DNA of 64,000 nucleotides, taken from the NCBI RefSeq assembly GCF_008642335.1, contig NZ_CP029191.1, positions 372,001 through 436,000 on the forward strand. Direction: 5' to 3'. Shown here piece after piece: positions 1 through 8,074 of the stretch. Every line of letters begins with the position of its first letter. The first letter of the stretch is position 1. The translations under genes were made by a program, and so were the position numbers. The notes under the pieces were generated by a model. That model saw only the letters and a list, made by a program, of their open reading frames with translations, was not told the origin of the DNA and did not search any database. The DNA is from Streptomyces venezuelae (GTDB taxonomy: Bacteria > Actinomycetota > Actinomycetes > Streptomycetales > Streptomycetaceae).

Positions 1-112
1 TCGGACGCGTGGTACGTCCGCCCCTGCTGAGCGGTCCGGCGCTGTGACCTGGAGGTTCCTACATGCACGGATGGTTCGGAGCCTGTATGGACGCCCGGTA
101 AACTTCGTGCAC

Positions 113-1555
113 GTGACTGCCGCGCCCGCAAAGCCCCGTATCCCGAACGTCCTCGCCGGACGTTATGCCTCCGCCGAGCTCGCCACCCTCTGGTCGCCCG
201 AGCAGAAGGTGAAGCTGGAGCGTCAGCTCTGGCTCGCCGTGCTGCGTGCGCAGAAGGACCTCGGGATCGAGGTTCCCGACGCCGCCATCGCCGACTACGA
301 GCGCGTGCTCGACCAGGTCGACCTGGCCTCGATCGCCGAGCGCGAGAAGGTCACGCGCCATGACGTGAAGGCCCGCATCGAGGAGTTCAACGCCCTCGCC
401 GGGCACGAGCACGTCCACAAGGGCATGACCTCGCGCGACCTCACCGAGAACGTGGAGCAGCTGCAGATCCGGCTCTCCCTGGAGCTGATCCGCTCCCGTG
501 CCGTCGCGGTCCTCGCCCGGCTCGGCAAGCTCGCCGGTGAGTACGGCGAGCTGGTCATGGCGGGCCGCTCCCACAACGTCGCCGCGCAGGCGACGACGCT
601 GGGCAAGCGCTTCGCGACCGGTGCCGACGAGCTCCTCGTCGCGTACCGCCGCCTGGACGAGCTGATCGGCCGCTACCCGCTGCGCGGCATCAAGGGTCCG
701 GTCGGCACCGCCCAGGACATGCTCGACCTGCTCGGCGGCGATGCCTCCAAGCTCGCCGACCTGGAGCAGCGGATCGCCTCGCACCTGGGCTTCGAGTCGG
801 CCTTCACCTCGGTCGGCCAGGTCTACCCGCGCTCCCTCGACTACGACGTCGTGACCGCGCTCGTGCAGGTCGCCGCCGCGCCCTCCTCCATCGCCAAGAC
901 GATCCGCCTGATGGCGGGCCACGAGCTGGTCACCGAGGGCTTCAAGCCCGGCCAGGTCGGCTCGTCCGCGATGCCGCACAAGATGAACACCCGCTCCTGC
1001 GAGCGCGTCAACGGCCTCACCGTCATCCTGCGCGGCTACGCGTCGATGACCGGAGAGCTGGCGGGCGACCAGTGGAACGAGGGCGACGTCTCCTGCTCCG
1101 TCGTACGACGGGTCGCCCTGCCCGACGCGTTCTTCGCGCTCGACGGGCTGCTCGAGACCTTCCTGACCGTGCTGGACGAGTTCGGGGCGTTCCCCGCGGT
1201 CGTGGCGCGTGAGCTCGACCGCTACCTCCCCTTCCTCGCCACCACCAAGGTCCTGATGGCCTCGGTGCGCGCGGGCGTCGGCCGCGAGGAGGCCCACGAG
1301 GCCATCAAGGAGAACGCGGTCGCCTCCGCCCTTGCCATGCGCGAGCAGGGTGCCGAGCGCAACGAACTGCTCGACAAGCTGGCCGCCGACTCCCGTATCC
1401 CGCTGGACCGTGCGCAGCTCGACGAGCTGATGGCCGACAAGCTGTCGTTCACGGGCGCCGCGAGCGACCAGGTCACCACGGTCGTCGGTCAGATCGAGGC
1501 GCTGCTCAAGGAGCACCCGGAGGCCGCGGCCTACACGCCCGGCGCGATTCTGTAG
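113..1555 (+). CDS. purB: Adenylosuccinate lyase
   Basis: Cytosolic purine-biosynthesis lyase that releases fumarate from SAICAR and from adenylosuccinate. The protein (480 aa from this start) has the fumarase/aspartase-superfamily signature GSSAMPHKMN (around residue 285), the substrate-loop motif TSRDLTENVEQ and the conserved GRSHNVAAQATT segment. The reading frame stays open upstream to an ATG at 44, but the GTG at 113 gives the usual N-terminus (VTAAPAKPRIPNVLAGRYAS) and the family's normal length; no strong Shine-Dalgarno decides between them. It stands alone and is followed within 25 bases by a strong hairpin. Sure of function; start moderately sure. Confidence 0.96.
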   Translation: MTAAPAKPRIPNVLAGRYASAELATLWSPEQKVKLERQLWLAVLRAQKDLGIEVPDAAIADYERVLDQVDLASIAEREKVTRHDVKARIEEFNALAGHEHVHKGMTSRDLTENVEQLQIRLSLELIRSRAVAVLARLGKLAGEYGELVMAGRSHNVAAQATTLGKRFATGADELLVAYRRLDELIGRYPLRGIKGPVGTAQDMLDLLGGDASKLADLEQRIASHLGFESAFTSVGQVYPRSLDYDVVTALVQVAAAPSSIAKTIRLMAGHELVTEGFKPGQVGSSAMPHKMNTRSCERVNGLTVILRGYASMTGELAGDQWNEGDVSCSVVRRVALPDAFFALDGLLETFLTVLDEFGAFPAVVARELDRYLPFLATTKVLMASVRAGVGREEAHEAIKENAVASALAMREQGAERNELLDKLAADSRIPLDRAQLDELMADKLSFTGAASDQVTTVVGQIEALLKEHPEAAAYTPGAIL

Positions 1556-1575
1556 CGGCGCTCCGCACTGGCATC

Positions 1576-1606
1576 CGGCCCGCCCACCTTTTCGGTGGGC
1601 GGGCCG
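1576..1606 (+). terminator. Terminator of purB
   Basis: A perfect 13-bp inverted repeat, CGGCCCGCCCACC / GGTGGGCGGGCCG around the loop TTTTC, begins 20 bases after the purB stop codon. There is no long U tract, as is usual in Streptomyces. It may work in both directions, since the sigma gene on the other strand ends at 1630. Confidence 0.85.
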
Positions 1607-1629
1607 AGCCGTGTCGCGGACGAGCGGTG

Positions 1630-2463
1630 TCAGGCCGCGCGGGCGGCCGGGCGGACGCCGTCGGCCTCGGCGCGCACCCGGGCGCAGCTGTTGCTGATCA
1701 GACGCGAGACGTGCATCTGCGAGATGCCGAGCTTCTCCGCTATGCGGCTCTGCGTCATGTCCTCGAAGAAGCGCAGGTAGAGGATGGTCCGCTCGCGCTC
1801 GGGCAGCTTCCGCAGCCCCCGCTTGGCCGCCTCCCGGTCGGTGACGATGTCGTACGCGGCGTCGGGTGCGCCGAGCGTGTCGGCGAGGCTGAAGCCGTCC
1901 GGGTCGGCGGACGAGATCTCGGCGTCCAGCGACAGGGCGCTGTAGCCCTCCATGGCCTGCATGCCGTCCTTCACCTCATCCTCCGTCAGGCCCGCGTGCG
2001 CGGCGATGTCGGCGATGGATGGTTCGGGTCCGCTGCCCGGCAGGTCGCGGAGTTCGCGTCGGGCGACACGGACCTTGTTGCGCAGGTCCTGGACGCGGCG
2101 GGGAACGCGCACGTCCCACATGCGGTCGCGGAAGTGCCTGCGCAGTTCACCGGTGATGGTGGGCACGGCGTAGCTCTCGAAGGCGCCGCGGCCGGGCTCG
2201 TACCGGTTGACGGCCTTGACCAGGCCCACCGCGGCGACCTGTCGCAGGTCTTCGAGGGTCTCGCCCTTGTTGCGGTAGCGGGCGGCGAGACGGTGAGCCA
2301 TGGGCAGCCATGCCTCGACGATCTCCGCGCACAGGACCTCCCGCTCCGGGCCGTCCTCGAGAGCGGCGAGCCGGGCGAACTCAGCGGTGGTGTCGGGTGC
2401 GTCGTGGTGCGAGTGCCGGGCCGCGGTGCGGCGGGCCGAGTATTCATTGAGGTTCGTCAGCAT
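1630..2463 (-). CDS. SigB/SigF-family alternative RNA polymerase sigma factor
   Basis: Group 3 sigma-70 factor of the SigB/SigF/SigG stress and differentiation type, 277 aa. Region 2 is visible as AHRLAARYRNKGETLEDLRQVAAVGLVKAV with FESYAVPTITGELRRHFRD, region 3 around PSIADIAAHAGLTEDEV, and the region 4 helix-turn-helix as ERTILYLRFFEDMTQSRIAEKLGISQMHVSRLI. The start at MLTNLNEY is fixed by GAGGAG seven bases upstream; the longer open frame back to 2628 has no support. Streptomyces SigB-type factors are often controlled by anti-sigma/anti-anti-sigma partners, but none lies nearby. A candidate promoter of its own class lies about 130 bases upstream, suggesting autoregulation. Which paralogue this is cannot be decided here. 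Confidence 0.9.
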   Translation of the reverse strand: MLTNLNEYSARRTAARHSHHDAPDTTAEFARLAALEDGPEREVLCAEIVEAWLPMAHRLAARYRNKGETLEDLRQVAAVGLVKAVNRYEPGRGAFESYAVPTITGELRRHFRDRMWDVRVPRRVQDLRNKVRVARRELRDLPGSGPEPSIADIAAHAGLTEDEVKDGMQAMEGYSALSLDAEISSADPDGFSLADTLGAPDAAYDIVTDREAAKRGLRKLPERERTILYLRFFEDMTQSRIAEKLGISQMHVSRLISNSCARVRAEADGVRPAARAA

Positions 2464-2592
2464 CAGTTCGCTCCTCAGCGGTGCGTCAACAAGGACCGCG
2501 AGGAGACGGGGCAGCCCGGCACAGGGCATCCACCGGGAGCAAACACACCGCTCCCCGCAAACGCGCCTCCGGTCCGAAGCACGACGTTCGCC

Positions 2593-2616
2593 TGCCCCTG
2601 CGTTTAACCACCAAAC
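2593..2616 (-). promoter_or_regulatory. Candidate SigB/F-type promoter of the sigma gene
   Basis: On the minus strand GTTT is followed after 15 bases by GGGCAG, close to the Streptomyces SigB consensus (GNNT, 14-16 bases, GGGTA). It sits about 130 bases upstream of the sigma start and in the right orientation. The match is inferred by eye; the -10 differs from consensus by one base (C for T). Confidence 0.45.
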
Positions 2617-2784
2617 AGATGTCCGCACACGGATCTGGGGAACGGCCTGTGAGCCCGACTACAGGATTCCGTATGTGCGTTCGTGACTTCGCTCGATTCG
2701 TCGAAGCCCTGCATGTACCGGCAGGCGCGGGGCACACGGGACGCGGGGTGCGCGGCGTCGGAACGGCCACCGGACGCACGCATC

Positions 2785-2818
2785 GCCGACCGGCCGCATT
2801 GGGGTGCGGCCGGTCGGC
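2785..2818 (-). terminator. Terminator after the HAD-hydrolase gene
   Basis: A perfect 14-bp inverted repeat, GCCGACCGGCCGCA / TGCGGCCGGTCGGC with a 6-base loop, lies 35 bases past the stop of the leftward HAD gene. It probably ends the transcript of the whole leftward run. Confidence 0.8.
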
Positions 2819-2852
2819 CCTCCTCCTCCCCGGGGTTCCCTCGCCGGGTGGC

Positions 2853-3518
2853 TCACTTCCCGCCGGTCAGTACCTCGCTGTCCAGGCGCCTGAGCATGTC
2901 GGCCGGGTCCGCGAAGACGGCCGAGGCGCCCGGCTCTTCCAGGTCGGCCCGCGGGATGCCTCCGCAGAGGAGCGCGACACCGCGGACGCCGGCGCGGGAC
3001 GCCGCCTGCATGTCCCACACCGTGTCGCCGACGAACAGCGCCTCCTCCGCGGAGCATTCGGCGATGTCCAGGGCGTGGTGGATGGGGTCGGGGGCCGGCT
3101 TGCCGGAGGACACGTCGTCCGCGCTCGCGACGCCGGCGATGACGTCGTCGGCGTCGATGGCCCGGCGCAGCGCCCCGAGCTCCTCGCCGCCCGCCGAGGT
3201 CGCGAGGACGATGCGCCGGCCGCGGTCGTGCAGCGCGTGCAGGAGGTCGCGGGCTCCGTTCAGCGCGGGCAGCCGCTCGAAGTACGTGCCGTACAGCGTC
3301 TTGTGCGCGGCGCTGATCTTGTCGTCCTGGTCGCGGTCGCGGTCCTCGCCGAGGAGCCGGGCGATGAGGTCGGTCGAGCCGAGCCCGACGGCCCGGTGGA
3401 TGTCGTGCATCGCGACCTGTTGTCCCGCTTGGCGGAACGCCTCCCACCAGGTGGTCACGTGCAGGTGATTGGTGTCGGTGAGTGTTCCGTCCACGTCGAA
3501 CAGCGCCGCTCGGGCCAT
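2853..3518 (-). CDS. HAD-family hydrolase, phosphoglycolate-phosphatase-like
   Basis: Haloacid dehalogenase superfamily hydrolase of 221 aa, probably a small-molecule phosphatase. Motif I is FDVDGTLTDTN (nucleophile and acid Asp, residues 8 and 10), motif II is VLATSAG, motif III the lysine in GKPAPDPIH, and motif IV the acidic pair in FVGDTVWDM. The helical cap lies between motifs I and II, as in PGP and beta-phosphoglucomutase relatives. It is the last gene of the leftward run, 54 bases after the P450 stop. The substrate cannot be read from sequence; phosphoglycolate salvage or a detoxifying phosphatase role are both possible. Confidence 0.85.
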   Translation of the reverse strand: MARAALFDVDGTLTDTNHLHVTTWWEAFRQAGQQVAMHDIHRAVGLGSTDLIARLLGEDRDRDQDDKISAAHKTLYGTYFERLPALNGARDLLHALHDRGRRIVLATSAGGEELGALRRAIDADDVIAGVASADDVSSGKPAPDPIHHALDIAECSAEEALFVGDTVWDMQAASRAGVRGVALLCGGIPRADLEEPGASAVFADPADMLRRLDSEVLTGGK

Positions 3519-3572
3519 GCTTCGCGCCTTTCCGTAAGGGGGGTCGAATGCCTCAGAATTCAGCCGATCGGC

Positions 3573-4814
3573 TCAGCGCACTCCGGTGATGACGAAGCCA
3601 CTGCGGGGCCTGGTCGGCATGCGGTGCAGGGTGATGCGCAGGTCCTGCTGGGGGACGTCGTAGTCGAGTCGCGCGAGGTGCGGGAGCAGGGTGCTGAGGA
3701 CGGCGAGGGTGACGTCCTCGCCCGGGCAGCGGTGCCCCTGGGAAACCTCGCCGCCGCCCTGCGGGACGAGTTCGTCGCGGCCGGGCTCGCGGCCGTCGAA
3801 CCGGTCGGGGTCGAAGACGTACGGGGAGTTCCACAGCTCCGGGTCGTGGTTCTGTCCGTAGAGGTCGAGGAGGACCATGGCGCCCTCGGGGATCGGCTCG
3901 CCGTGCCACTCGATGTCGGCGGGGGCGAGACCGGCGACGAACGGCGCGAACGGGTAGAAGCGCCGTACCTCGTGGGCGAACGCGCGGGCGTAGCCCTCGT
4001 CCCGCGCGGCGAGGCGCTCCCGCAGTGCCGGATTGCGGTGCAGGGCGTGCGCGCCGAACACCGTGTACCAGGTGACGGCGACGGTGGGCCGCAGGATGTT
4101 GAGGATCTCCACGGCGGCCGTACGCGGATCGAGCAGCTCGCCGTCGGCGTCCCGGTGGAAGGCGACGGCGGCCACCACGGACGGCGGGCGCCCGTCCCCG
4201 TCGGACACCTCTCCCCCGGCCGAGCGGAGGTCCTCCACGAGGCGGGCCAGGCGGCCCTCCTGGCGCTGCCGGGCGCGCCGCGCCTTCCAGTGCCGTGGCC
4301 CGGCGGTGGCGAAGCCGTCGACCATCGCCACGAGGTCCTCGGCGGTCCGCCGCGCTTCGTCGTCTGGGTGCTCGGGCAGCGGGGCGCCCGCCCAGGCGCA
4401 CACGGCCCGCGTGATCAGCAGGCTCACCTCGTCGAACAGCGTGACCTGCGGGCGGCCCGCCCACTCCTTGGCCGACCGCTCCCACTCCTGCTCGACGTGG
4501 CGCGCGAGGCCCGCGACGCCGTCCGTGTCCTTCAGGACCGTCACGAAGAGCGCCTTGCGCTTACGGTGCTCCTCGCCGTCGAGCGTGTGCACCGCCCCCT
4601 TGCCGAAGAGCGTGCTCAGCACCGGCTCGGGCAGGGCCGTGCGGCGGCGGACGTGGTCCTCGTCGTAGAAGAACCCGACGGCCGCGGGTCCGCGCAGCGC
4701 GACGACCGGCTTGCCGAGCAGGCGGGTGCGGACGGGCCCCGGCCCGTTGCGGCGGCTCAGGTCGGGGAGCCACGCGTAGCCCTTGGTGAGCAGCTGCAGC
4801 GTGTTGTCCAGCAT
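3573..4814 (-). CDS. CYP152-family cytochrome P450 (fatty-acid peroxygenase / OleT-like)
   Basis: 413 aa from the ATG fixed by GGAGG five bases upstream. It belongs to the peroxygenase P450s, which use hydrogen peroxide and free fatty acids and need no redox partner. The heme-thiolate motif is QGGGEVSQGHRCPGE with Cys363. Arg242-Pro243 in ILRPTVA match the residues that bind the fatty-acid carboxylate in P450BSbeta, and the usual acid-alcohol pair is absent. The stretch GKGAVHTLDG puts His76 where OleT decarboxylase has its active-site His85 and P450BSbeta has Gln85. Products could therefore be terminal alkenes or alpha/beta-hydroxy acids. No ferredoxin gene is nearby, in line with peroxide use. 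Family call firm; decarboxylation is inference. Confidence 0.88.
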   Translation of the reverse strand: MLDNTLQLLTKGYAWLPDLSRRNGPGPVRTRLLGKPVVALRGPAAVGFFYDEDHVRRRTALPEPVLSTLFGKGAVHTLDGEEHRKRKALFVTVLKDTDGVAGLARHVEQEWERSAKEWAGRPQVTLFDEVSLLITRAVCAWAGAPLPEHPDDEARRTAEDLVAMVDGFATAGPRHWKARRARQRQEGRLARLVEDLRSAGGEVSDGDGRPPSVVAAVAFHRDADGELLDPRTAAVEILNILRPTVAVTWYTVFGAHALHRNPALRERLAARDEGYARAFAHEVRRFYPFAPFVAGLAPADIEWHGEPIPEGAMVLLDLYGQNHDPELWNSPYVFDPDRFDGREPGRDELVPQGGGEVSQGHRCPGEDVTLAVLSTLLPHLARLDYDVPQQDLRITLHRMPTRPRSGFVITGVR

Positions 4815-4939
4815 GGGGTCCTCCAGGGTGGAAAGGACGCAGGCCACAGGGGGTCGACGTACGACGCCGTCCTCGTGGCCTGCCGATCATGCTCACGGGT
4901 TCCCCGGCTCCACCTCCGCGAATCAGGGCGAAAGGTCCC

Positions 4940-6349
4940 CTATAGGCCGATGTCCCGGCTCCTGAAGTCCTCCAGCGACTCCCTGCGGACCAGCAGCCGG
5001 GCGTGTCCGTCGGCCACGGCGACCACGGGCGGACGGCCGACGAGGTTGTAGCCGGACGCCATCGACAGGTGGTACGCCCCGGCGACGGGGACGCCGAGCA
5101 GGTCGCCCGGCCGCACGTCGCCGGGCAGCGCGACATCGGAGGCGAGGATGTCGCCGGCTTCGCAGTGCCGGCCGACGACGGTCACCGGGGCGGGTTCGGC
5201 GGTGGAGCGGCGTCCGACGAGCCGGGGCAGGTAGCGCACGCCGTACAGGGCCGGCCGCGGGTTGTCGCTCATGCCGCCGTCGACGGCGACGAAGGTCCGC
5301 GCGGCGGTGCGCTTGACCGCGAGGACCCGGTAGAGCGCGACTCCGGCGGGGCCCGCGATGGCGCGTCCGGGCTCGACGGTCAGGCGGGGCACCGGCAGGT
5401 CCGCCGCCGCGCAGCTTCCGACCAGTTCGGCCCGCACCCTGCGGGCGAGCGCGGCGATGTCGAGTGCCTCCTCGCCGGGCCGGTACGCGATGCCGTGCCC
5501 GCCTCCGAGGTCCAGTTCGGGCAGGGTGAGCCCGTGCTGGTCCTTGATGCGGGCCATCAGGCCGACCATGCGGCGCACGGCGGCGAGGAAGGGCTTCTCG
5601 GTGGTGATCTGGGAGCCGAGGTGGCAGTGCAGACCCACCAGTTGCAGGGTCGGCTGGCCGAGGATGCGGGCGACCGCGTGCTGGGCGGAACCGTCCGTGA
5701 GGGAGAGCCCGAACTTCTGGTCGTCGGTGCCGGTCCGGATCTTGGCGTGCCCGCCCGCGGCGATGCCGGGCGCCACCCGCACCAGCACCTTCTGGCGGCT
5801 GCCCGGCGGCACGGCGGCGGCGAGCCGGGCGATCTCGGACGCGCTGTCGATGACGATCCGGCCCACGCCGAGCCGGAGGGCGGCGGCCAGGTCGTGCGGG
5901 CTCTTCGCGTTGCCGTGCAGCACGATGCGGTCCGCGGGAAAGCCGGTGGTGACGGCGAGCTCCAGTTCCCCCGCGGAGCACACGTCGAGGCCGAGGCCCT
6001 CCTCCTCCACCCAGTGCGCCATGGCGCGGCACAGGAACGCCTTGGCGGCGTAGAGGACGTCGGCGTCCGGAAAGGCCCGCCGATACGTACGACAGCGGGC
6101 GCGCACGTCGGCCTCGTCGATGAGGTAGGCGGGGGTGCCGAAGCGCTCCGCGAGGTCGGTGAGCGGAACACCGCCGACGGTGAGGTCGCCGTGGGCGGGC
6201 TGGGTGGTGGTCGCGGGCCAGATGGAGAGGTCGGTGTCGGCGGGGGTGGCGGGGGCGGCAGGGGCGGTCGGCGCCGCCGGGGCGGGGGACGGGAGCTTCG
6301 TGGGGGACAGGGACGGGGACGGGAGCGGGGGTACGCGCAGTGTGGTCAT
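4940..6349 (-). CDS. Diaminopimelate decarboxylase-like PLP enzyme (LysA family)
   Basis: 469-aa fold III PLP decarboxylase related to LysA. Visible features: the PLP lysine in VLYAAKAF (Lys103), HGNAKSPHDL, LVGLHCHLGSQI, LDLGGGHGIAY, VEPGRAIAGPAG and the active-site cysteine segment HCEAGDILASD. These fit meso-diaminopimelate decarboxylation to lysine. The first ~45 residues are a Pro/Ala/Thr-rich tail that LysA normally lacks; GAGAG upstream of the ATG makes this start plausible. Streptomycetes usually have the main lysA beside hom-thr genes, so this is probably a second copy serving the neighbouring P450 and HAD genes or a lysine-derived product. Substrate beyond DAP is uncertain. Confidence 0.87.
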   Translation of the reverse strand: MTTLRVPPLPSPSLSPTKLPSPAPAAPTAPAAPATPADTDLSIWPATTTQPAHGDLTVGGVPLTDLAERFGTPAYLIDEADVRARCRTYRRAFPDADVLYAAKAFLCRAMAHWVEEEGLGLDVCSAGELELAVTTGFPADRIVLHGNAKSPHDLAAALRLGVGRIVIDSASEIARLAAAVPPGSRQKVLVRVAPGIAAGGHAKIRTGTDDQKFGLSLTDGSAQHAVARILGQPTLQLVGLHCHLGSQITTEKPFLAAVRRMVGLMARIKDQHGLTLPELDLGGGHGIAYRPGEEALDIAALARRVRAELVGSCAAADLPVPRLTVEPGRAIAGPAGVALYRVLAVKRTAARTFVAVDGGMSDNPRPALYGVRYLPRLVGRRSTAEPAPVTVVGRHCEAGDILASDVALPGDVRPGDLLGVPVAGAYHLSMASGYNLVGRPPVVAVADGHARLLVRRESLEDFRSRDIGL

Positions 6350-6379
6350 GGCAGCTTCTCTCTTCGCCTTGTCTCGTCC

Positions 6380-6751
6380 TCAGCCGTTCCGTGTGGTCAG
6401 GGCGCCCACCAGGGGCTCGGTCCCGCGGGTCGCGCACGGGGCGGCGGTCGTCCGGTGGGGGCCGACGGGGTGGGCGGCGAGCCGGGGGTCGACGGTGATC
6501 CGACCGACGCCGAGTGGTTCGGCGAGGGACCGGAGTGCCGGTTCGGAGAGCCGGATCCACGGCTGCCGGGGGCCGAGCGCCGCGCGCAGGAGCCGGGGGG
6601 TCGTGAAGGCGACGGCGGTGCGGCCGCCGACGGGTGTGCGGAACAGGCGGGCCACACAGCCCGCGGGTCCCGGCCGGACGGGGACGAACAGCGGTCCGGC
6701 CGGGCCGGGTTCGCAGGGCTCGGGGTCCTCGGCGTACAGGAGCTCGGCCAT
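6380..6751 (-). CDS. Small SAV_915-like protein of unknown function
   Basis: 123 aa from an ATG preceded by GGAGG at five bases (MAELLYAEDPEPCEP). The sequence has a conserved-looking core: LFVPVRPGP, RLFRTPVGGRTAVAFTTPRLL, QPWIRLSEPALRSLAEPLGVGRITVDP. It resembles the SAV_915 family of short actinobacterial proteins, which has no assigned activity; that match is from memory and only moderately certain. It is the first gene of the leftward run, 30 bases upstream of the LysA-like gene, so cotranscription is likely. There are no membrane segments or cysteine motifs. The longer open frame back to 6865 lacks a ribosome site. Confidence 0.6.
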   Translation of the reverse strand: MAELLYAEDPEPCEPGPAGPLFVPVRPGPAGCVARLFRTPVGGRTAVAFTTPRLLRAALGPRQPWIRLSEPALRSLAEPLGVGRITVDPRLAAHPVGPHRTTAAPCATRGTEPLVGALTTRNG

Positions 6752-7118
6752 GGGTTCCTCCAGGGAAGACGGCAGGCGGAAGGGCGGGGAAGACGACAGC
6801 GAACAGAACGGACACCGCGGGTCCGGTCGGAATCCGACGGCATACGGTGACGTTATGCCCGGCACCGGGTGTCAACCGACCCTCCATGACGCGACGTTGA
6901 CGCAACCGCGTCCACCCCTGACGCGATGCGTGCGCCGGAGACGGTCCCGCCGTCAAGGAGGCGTCGATTCCGCACAGGCGCTCTTGAGCGAGCGGGCCGG
7001 GGCCAGTTGGATGTCGGTCGGAACGGGAACCCGGCGCCCAGGCAGCCGGCCGCCGGTCACGGCCCTGCCGACCGGTGCGTCCCGTTCACTCGAAGGTCTC
7101 ACTCCGGAGGAGCGTCTG
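6752..7118. other. 367-bp divergent intergenic region
   Basis: This lies between the leftward SAV_915/LysA run and the rightward GNAT gene. No convincing gene is visible. TGACGC occurs three times between about 6887 and 6923, and GACGTTATGCC and GACGTTGACGC give short AT-rich dips that could hold promoters. No clear inverted repeat stands out. Confidence 0.5.
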
Positions 7119-7907
7119 ATGATGCAGCTTCCCCCGCACCACCTGCCCGCCGTGCCGCGCTGGTTCGCGCCCGGCTCCCCCGGGCCCGCGTCCCTCCCCG
7201 AGCACGTCGCCACCACCGGCGTCGGCCGCTGGTGGGCCGACCGCGCCCTCGACCCGCGTACCGTCGCGGTCTCCTGCGCGGGCCACGTGCTGCTGCGCGG
7301 CGACCCGAACAGCGTCGCGCCCGACCTGCTCGCGCCGTTCGCCCGCAGCCACGTCGAGGCCCCCGCCCGCTTCCTGCCGGTGCTCGGCGCCGCCTTCGAC
7401 CGCCTCGTACCGGCCGAGCGCATGGTGTACGTCCATCGCGAGCCGGTGCCACCGCCGCGGCCGCCGCGGGGCGTGACCGTACGCCGCCTGACGGCCTCCG
7501 ACGCGCCCGCGCTCGCCGCGCTCTCCCCCGACTCGACGTGGATCCACGACAGTTGGGGCGGCCCGGAGGGGCTGGCCGGCTCCGGGCACGCCTGGGCGGC
7601 GGTGGACAAGGGCGGCGACGTCGCCGCCGTGGCCTGCAGCTACTTCACCGGACAGACGTACGAGGACGTGGCCGTGCTGACCACCCCCGAGCGCCGCCGC
7701 GAACGCCTCGCCCTCGCCTGCGTCACCGCCCTGTGCGCGGACGTCGCCGCGCGCGGCCGCACGGCGAGCTGGTCGTGCGGCCGCGACAACCGGCCCAGCC
7801 GTCTGCTGGCCTGGACGGCGGGGTTCCGGCTGCACCGCGAGTACGTGCAGTACGTCACGGGGAAGGCGCTCGCACCGCCCCGGACCTCCACCGACGTCCC
7901 GGCGTGA
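7119..7907 (+). CDS. GNAT-family N-acetyltransferase
   Basis: 262 aa from the first of two adjacent ATG codons, eight bases after GGAGGA. The C-terminal half (from about residue 125, GVTVRRLTASDAPALAAL) is a GNAT fold of the FR47-like kind: WAAVDKGGDVAAVACSYFTG is the beta-4 strand region, PERRRERLALACVTALCADVAARG the acetyl-CoA pyrophosphate-binding helix, and SWSCGRDNRPSRLLAWTAGFRLHREYVQYV the usual end. The N-terminal half has no family I recognise and may shape acceptor binding. It is divergent from the LysA/P450 run. The acceptor is unknown. The frame is open far upstream, but only this start has a ribosome site. Confidence 0.75.
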   Translation: MMQLPPHHLPAVPRWFAPGSPGPASLPEHVATTGVGRWWADRALDPRTVAVSCAGHVLLRGDPNSVAPDLLAPFARSHVEAPARFLPVLGAAFDRLVPAERMVYVHREPVPPPRPPRGVTVRRLTASDAPALAALSPDSTWIHDSWGGPEGLAGSGHAWAAVDKGGDVAAVACSYFTGQTYEDVAVLTTPERRRERLALACVTALCADVAARGRTASWSCGRDNRPSRLLAWTAGFRLHREYVQYVTGKALAPPRTSTDVPA

Positions 7908-8062
7908 CGCCCGGCTGCCGCGATATCTGCCGCCATGCCCGACTTGGCGCCCGACTCGATGCCTCCGGCCGGTAATAGCCCTCTGCTCGTTTGAGATCAA
8001 GAGCCACCGGAAGAGGGCAAGGTCACAGCCATTCATGACACCCCGTGCCACGGATTGCGCCC

Positions 8063-8068
8063 TAGCAT
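8063..8068 (+). promoter_or_regulatory. -10 element of mutA, leaderless arrangement
   Basis: TAGCAT ends seven bases before the mutA ATG (six bases between). This spacing puts the transcript start at or next to the A of ATG, as in leaderless actinobacterial genes. No Shine-Dalgarno precedes the ATG, which fits. No good -35 is visible. Confidence 0.5.
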
Positions 8069-8074
8069 CGGGGC

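Larger units (their letters stand above)
2464..2852. other. 389-bp intergenic region upstream of the sigma gene
   Basis: I see no convincing gene here. It holds a candidate SigB-type promoter (2593-2616, minus strand) and a strong hairpin (2785-2818) that ends the leftward transcript of the HAD-hydrolase gene. The stretch around 2605-2690 is less GC-rich than the coding DNA on either side. Confidence 0.7.

Noticed and set aside
2481..5051. 856-codon rightward frame over the HAD and P450 genes
   Set aside because: Shadow of two well-supported leftward genes; no motifs.
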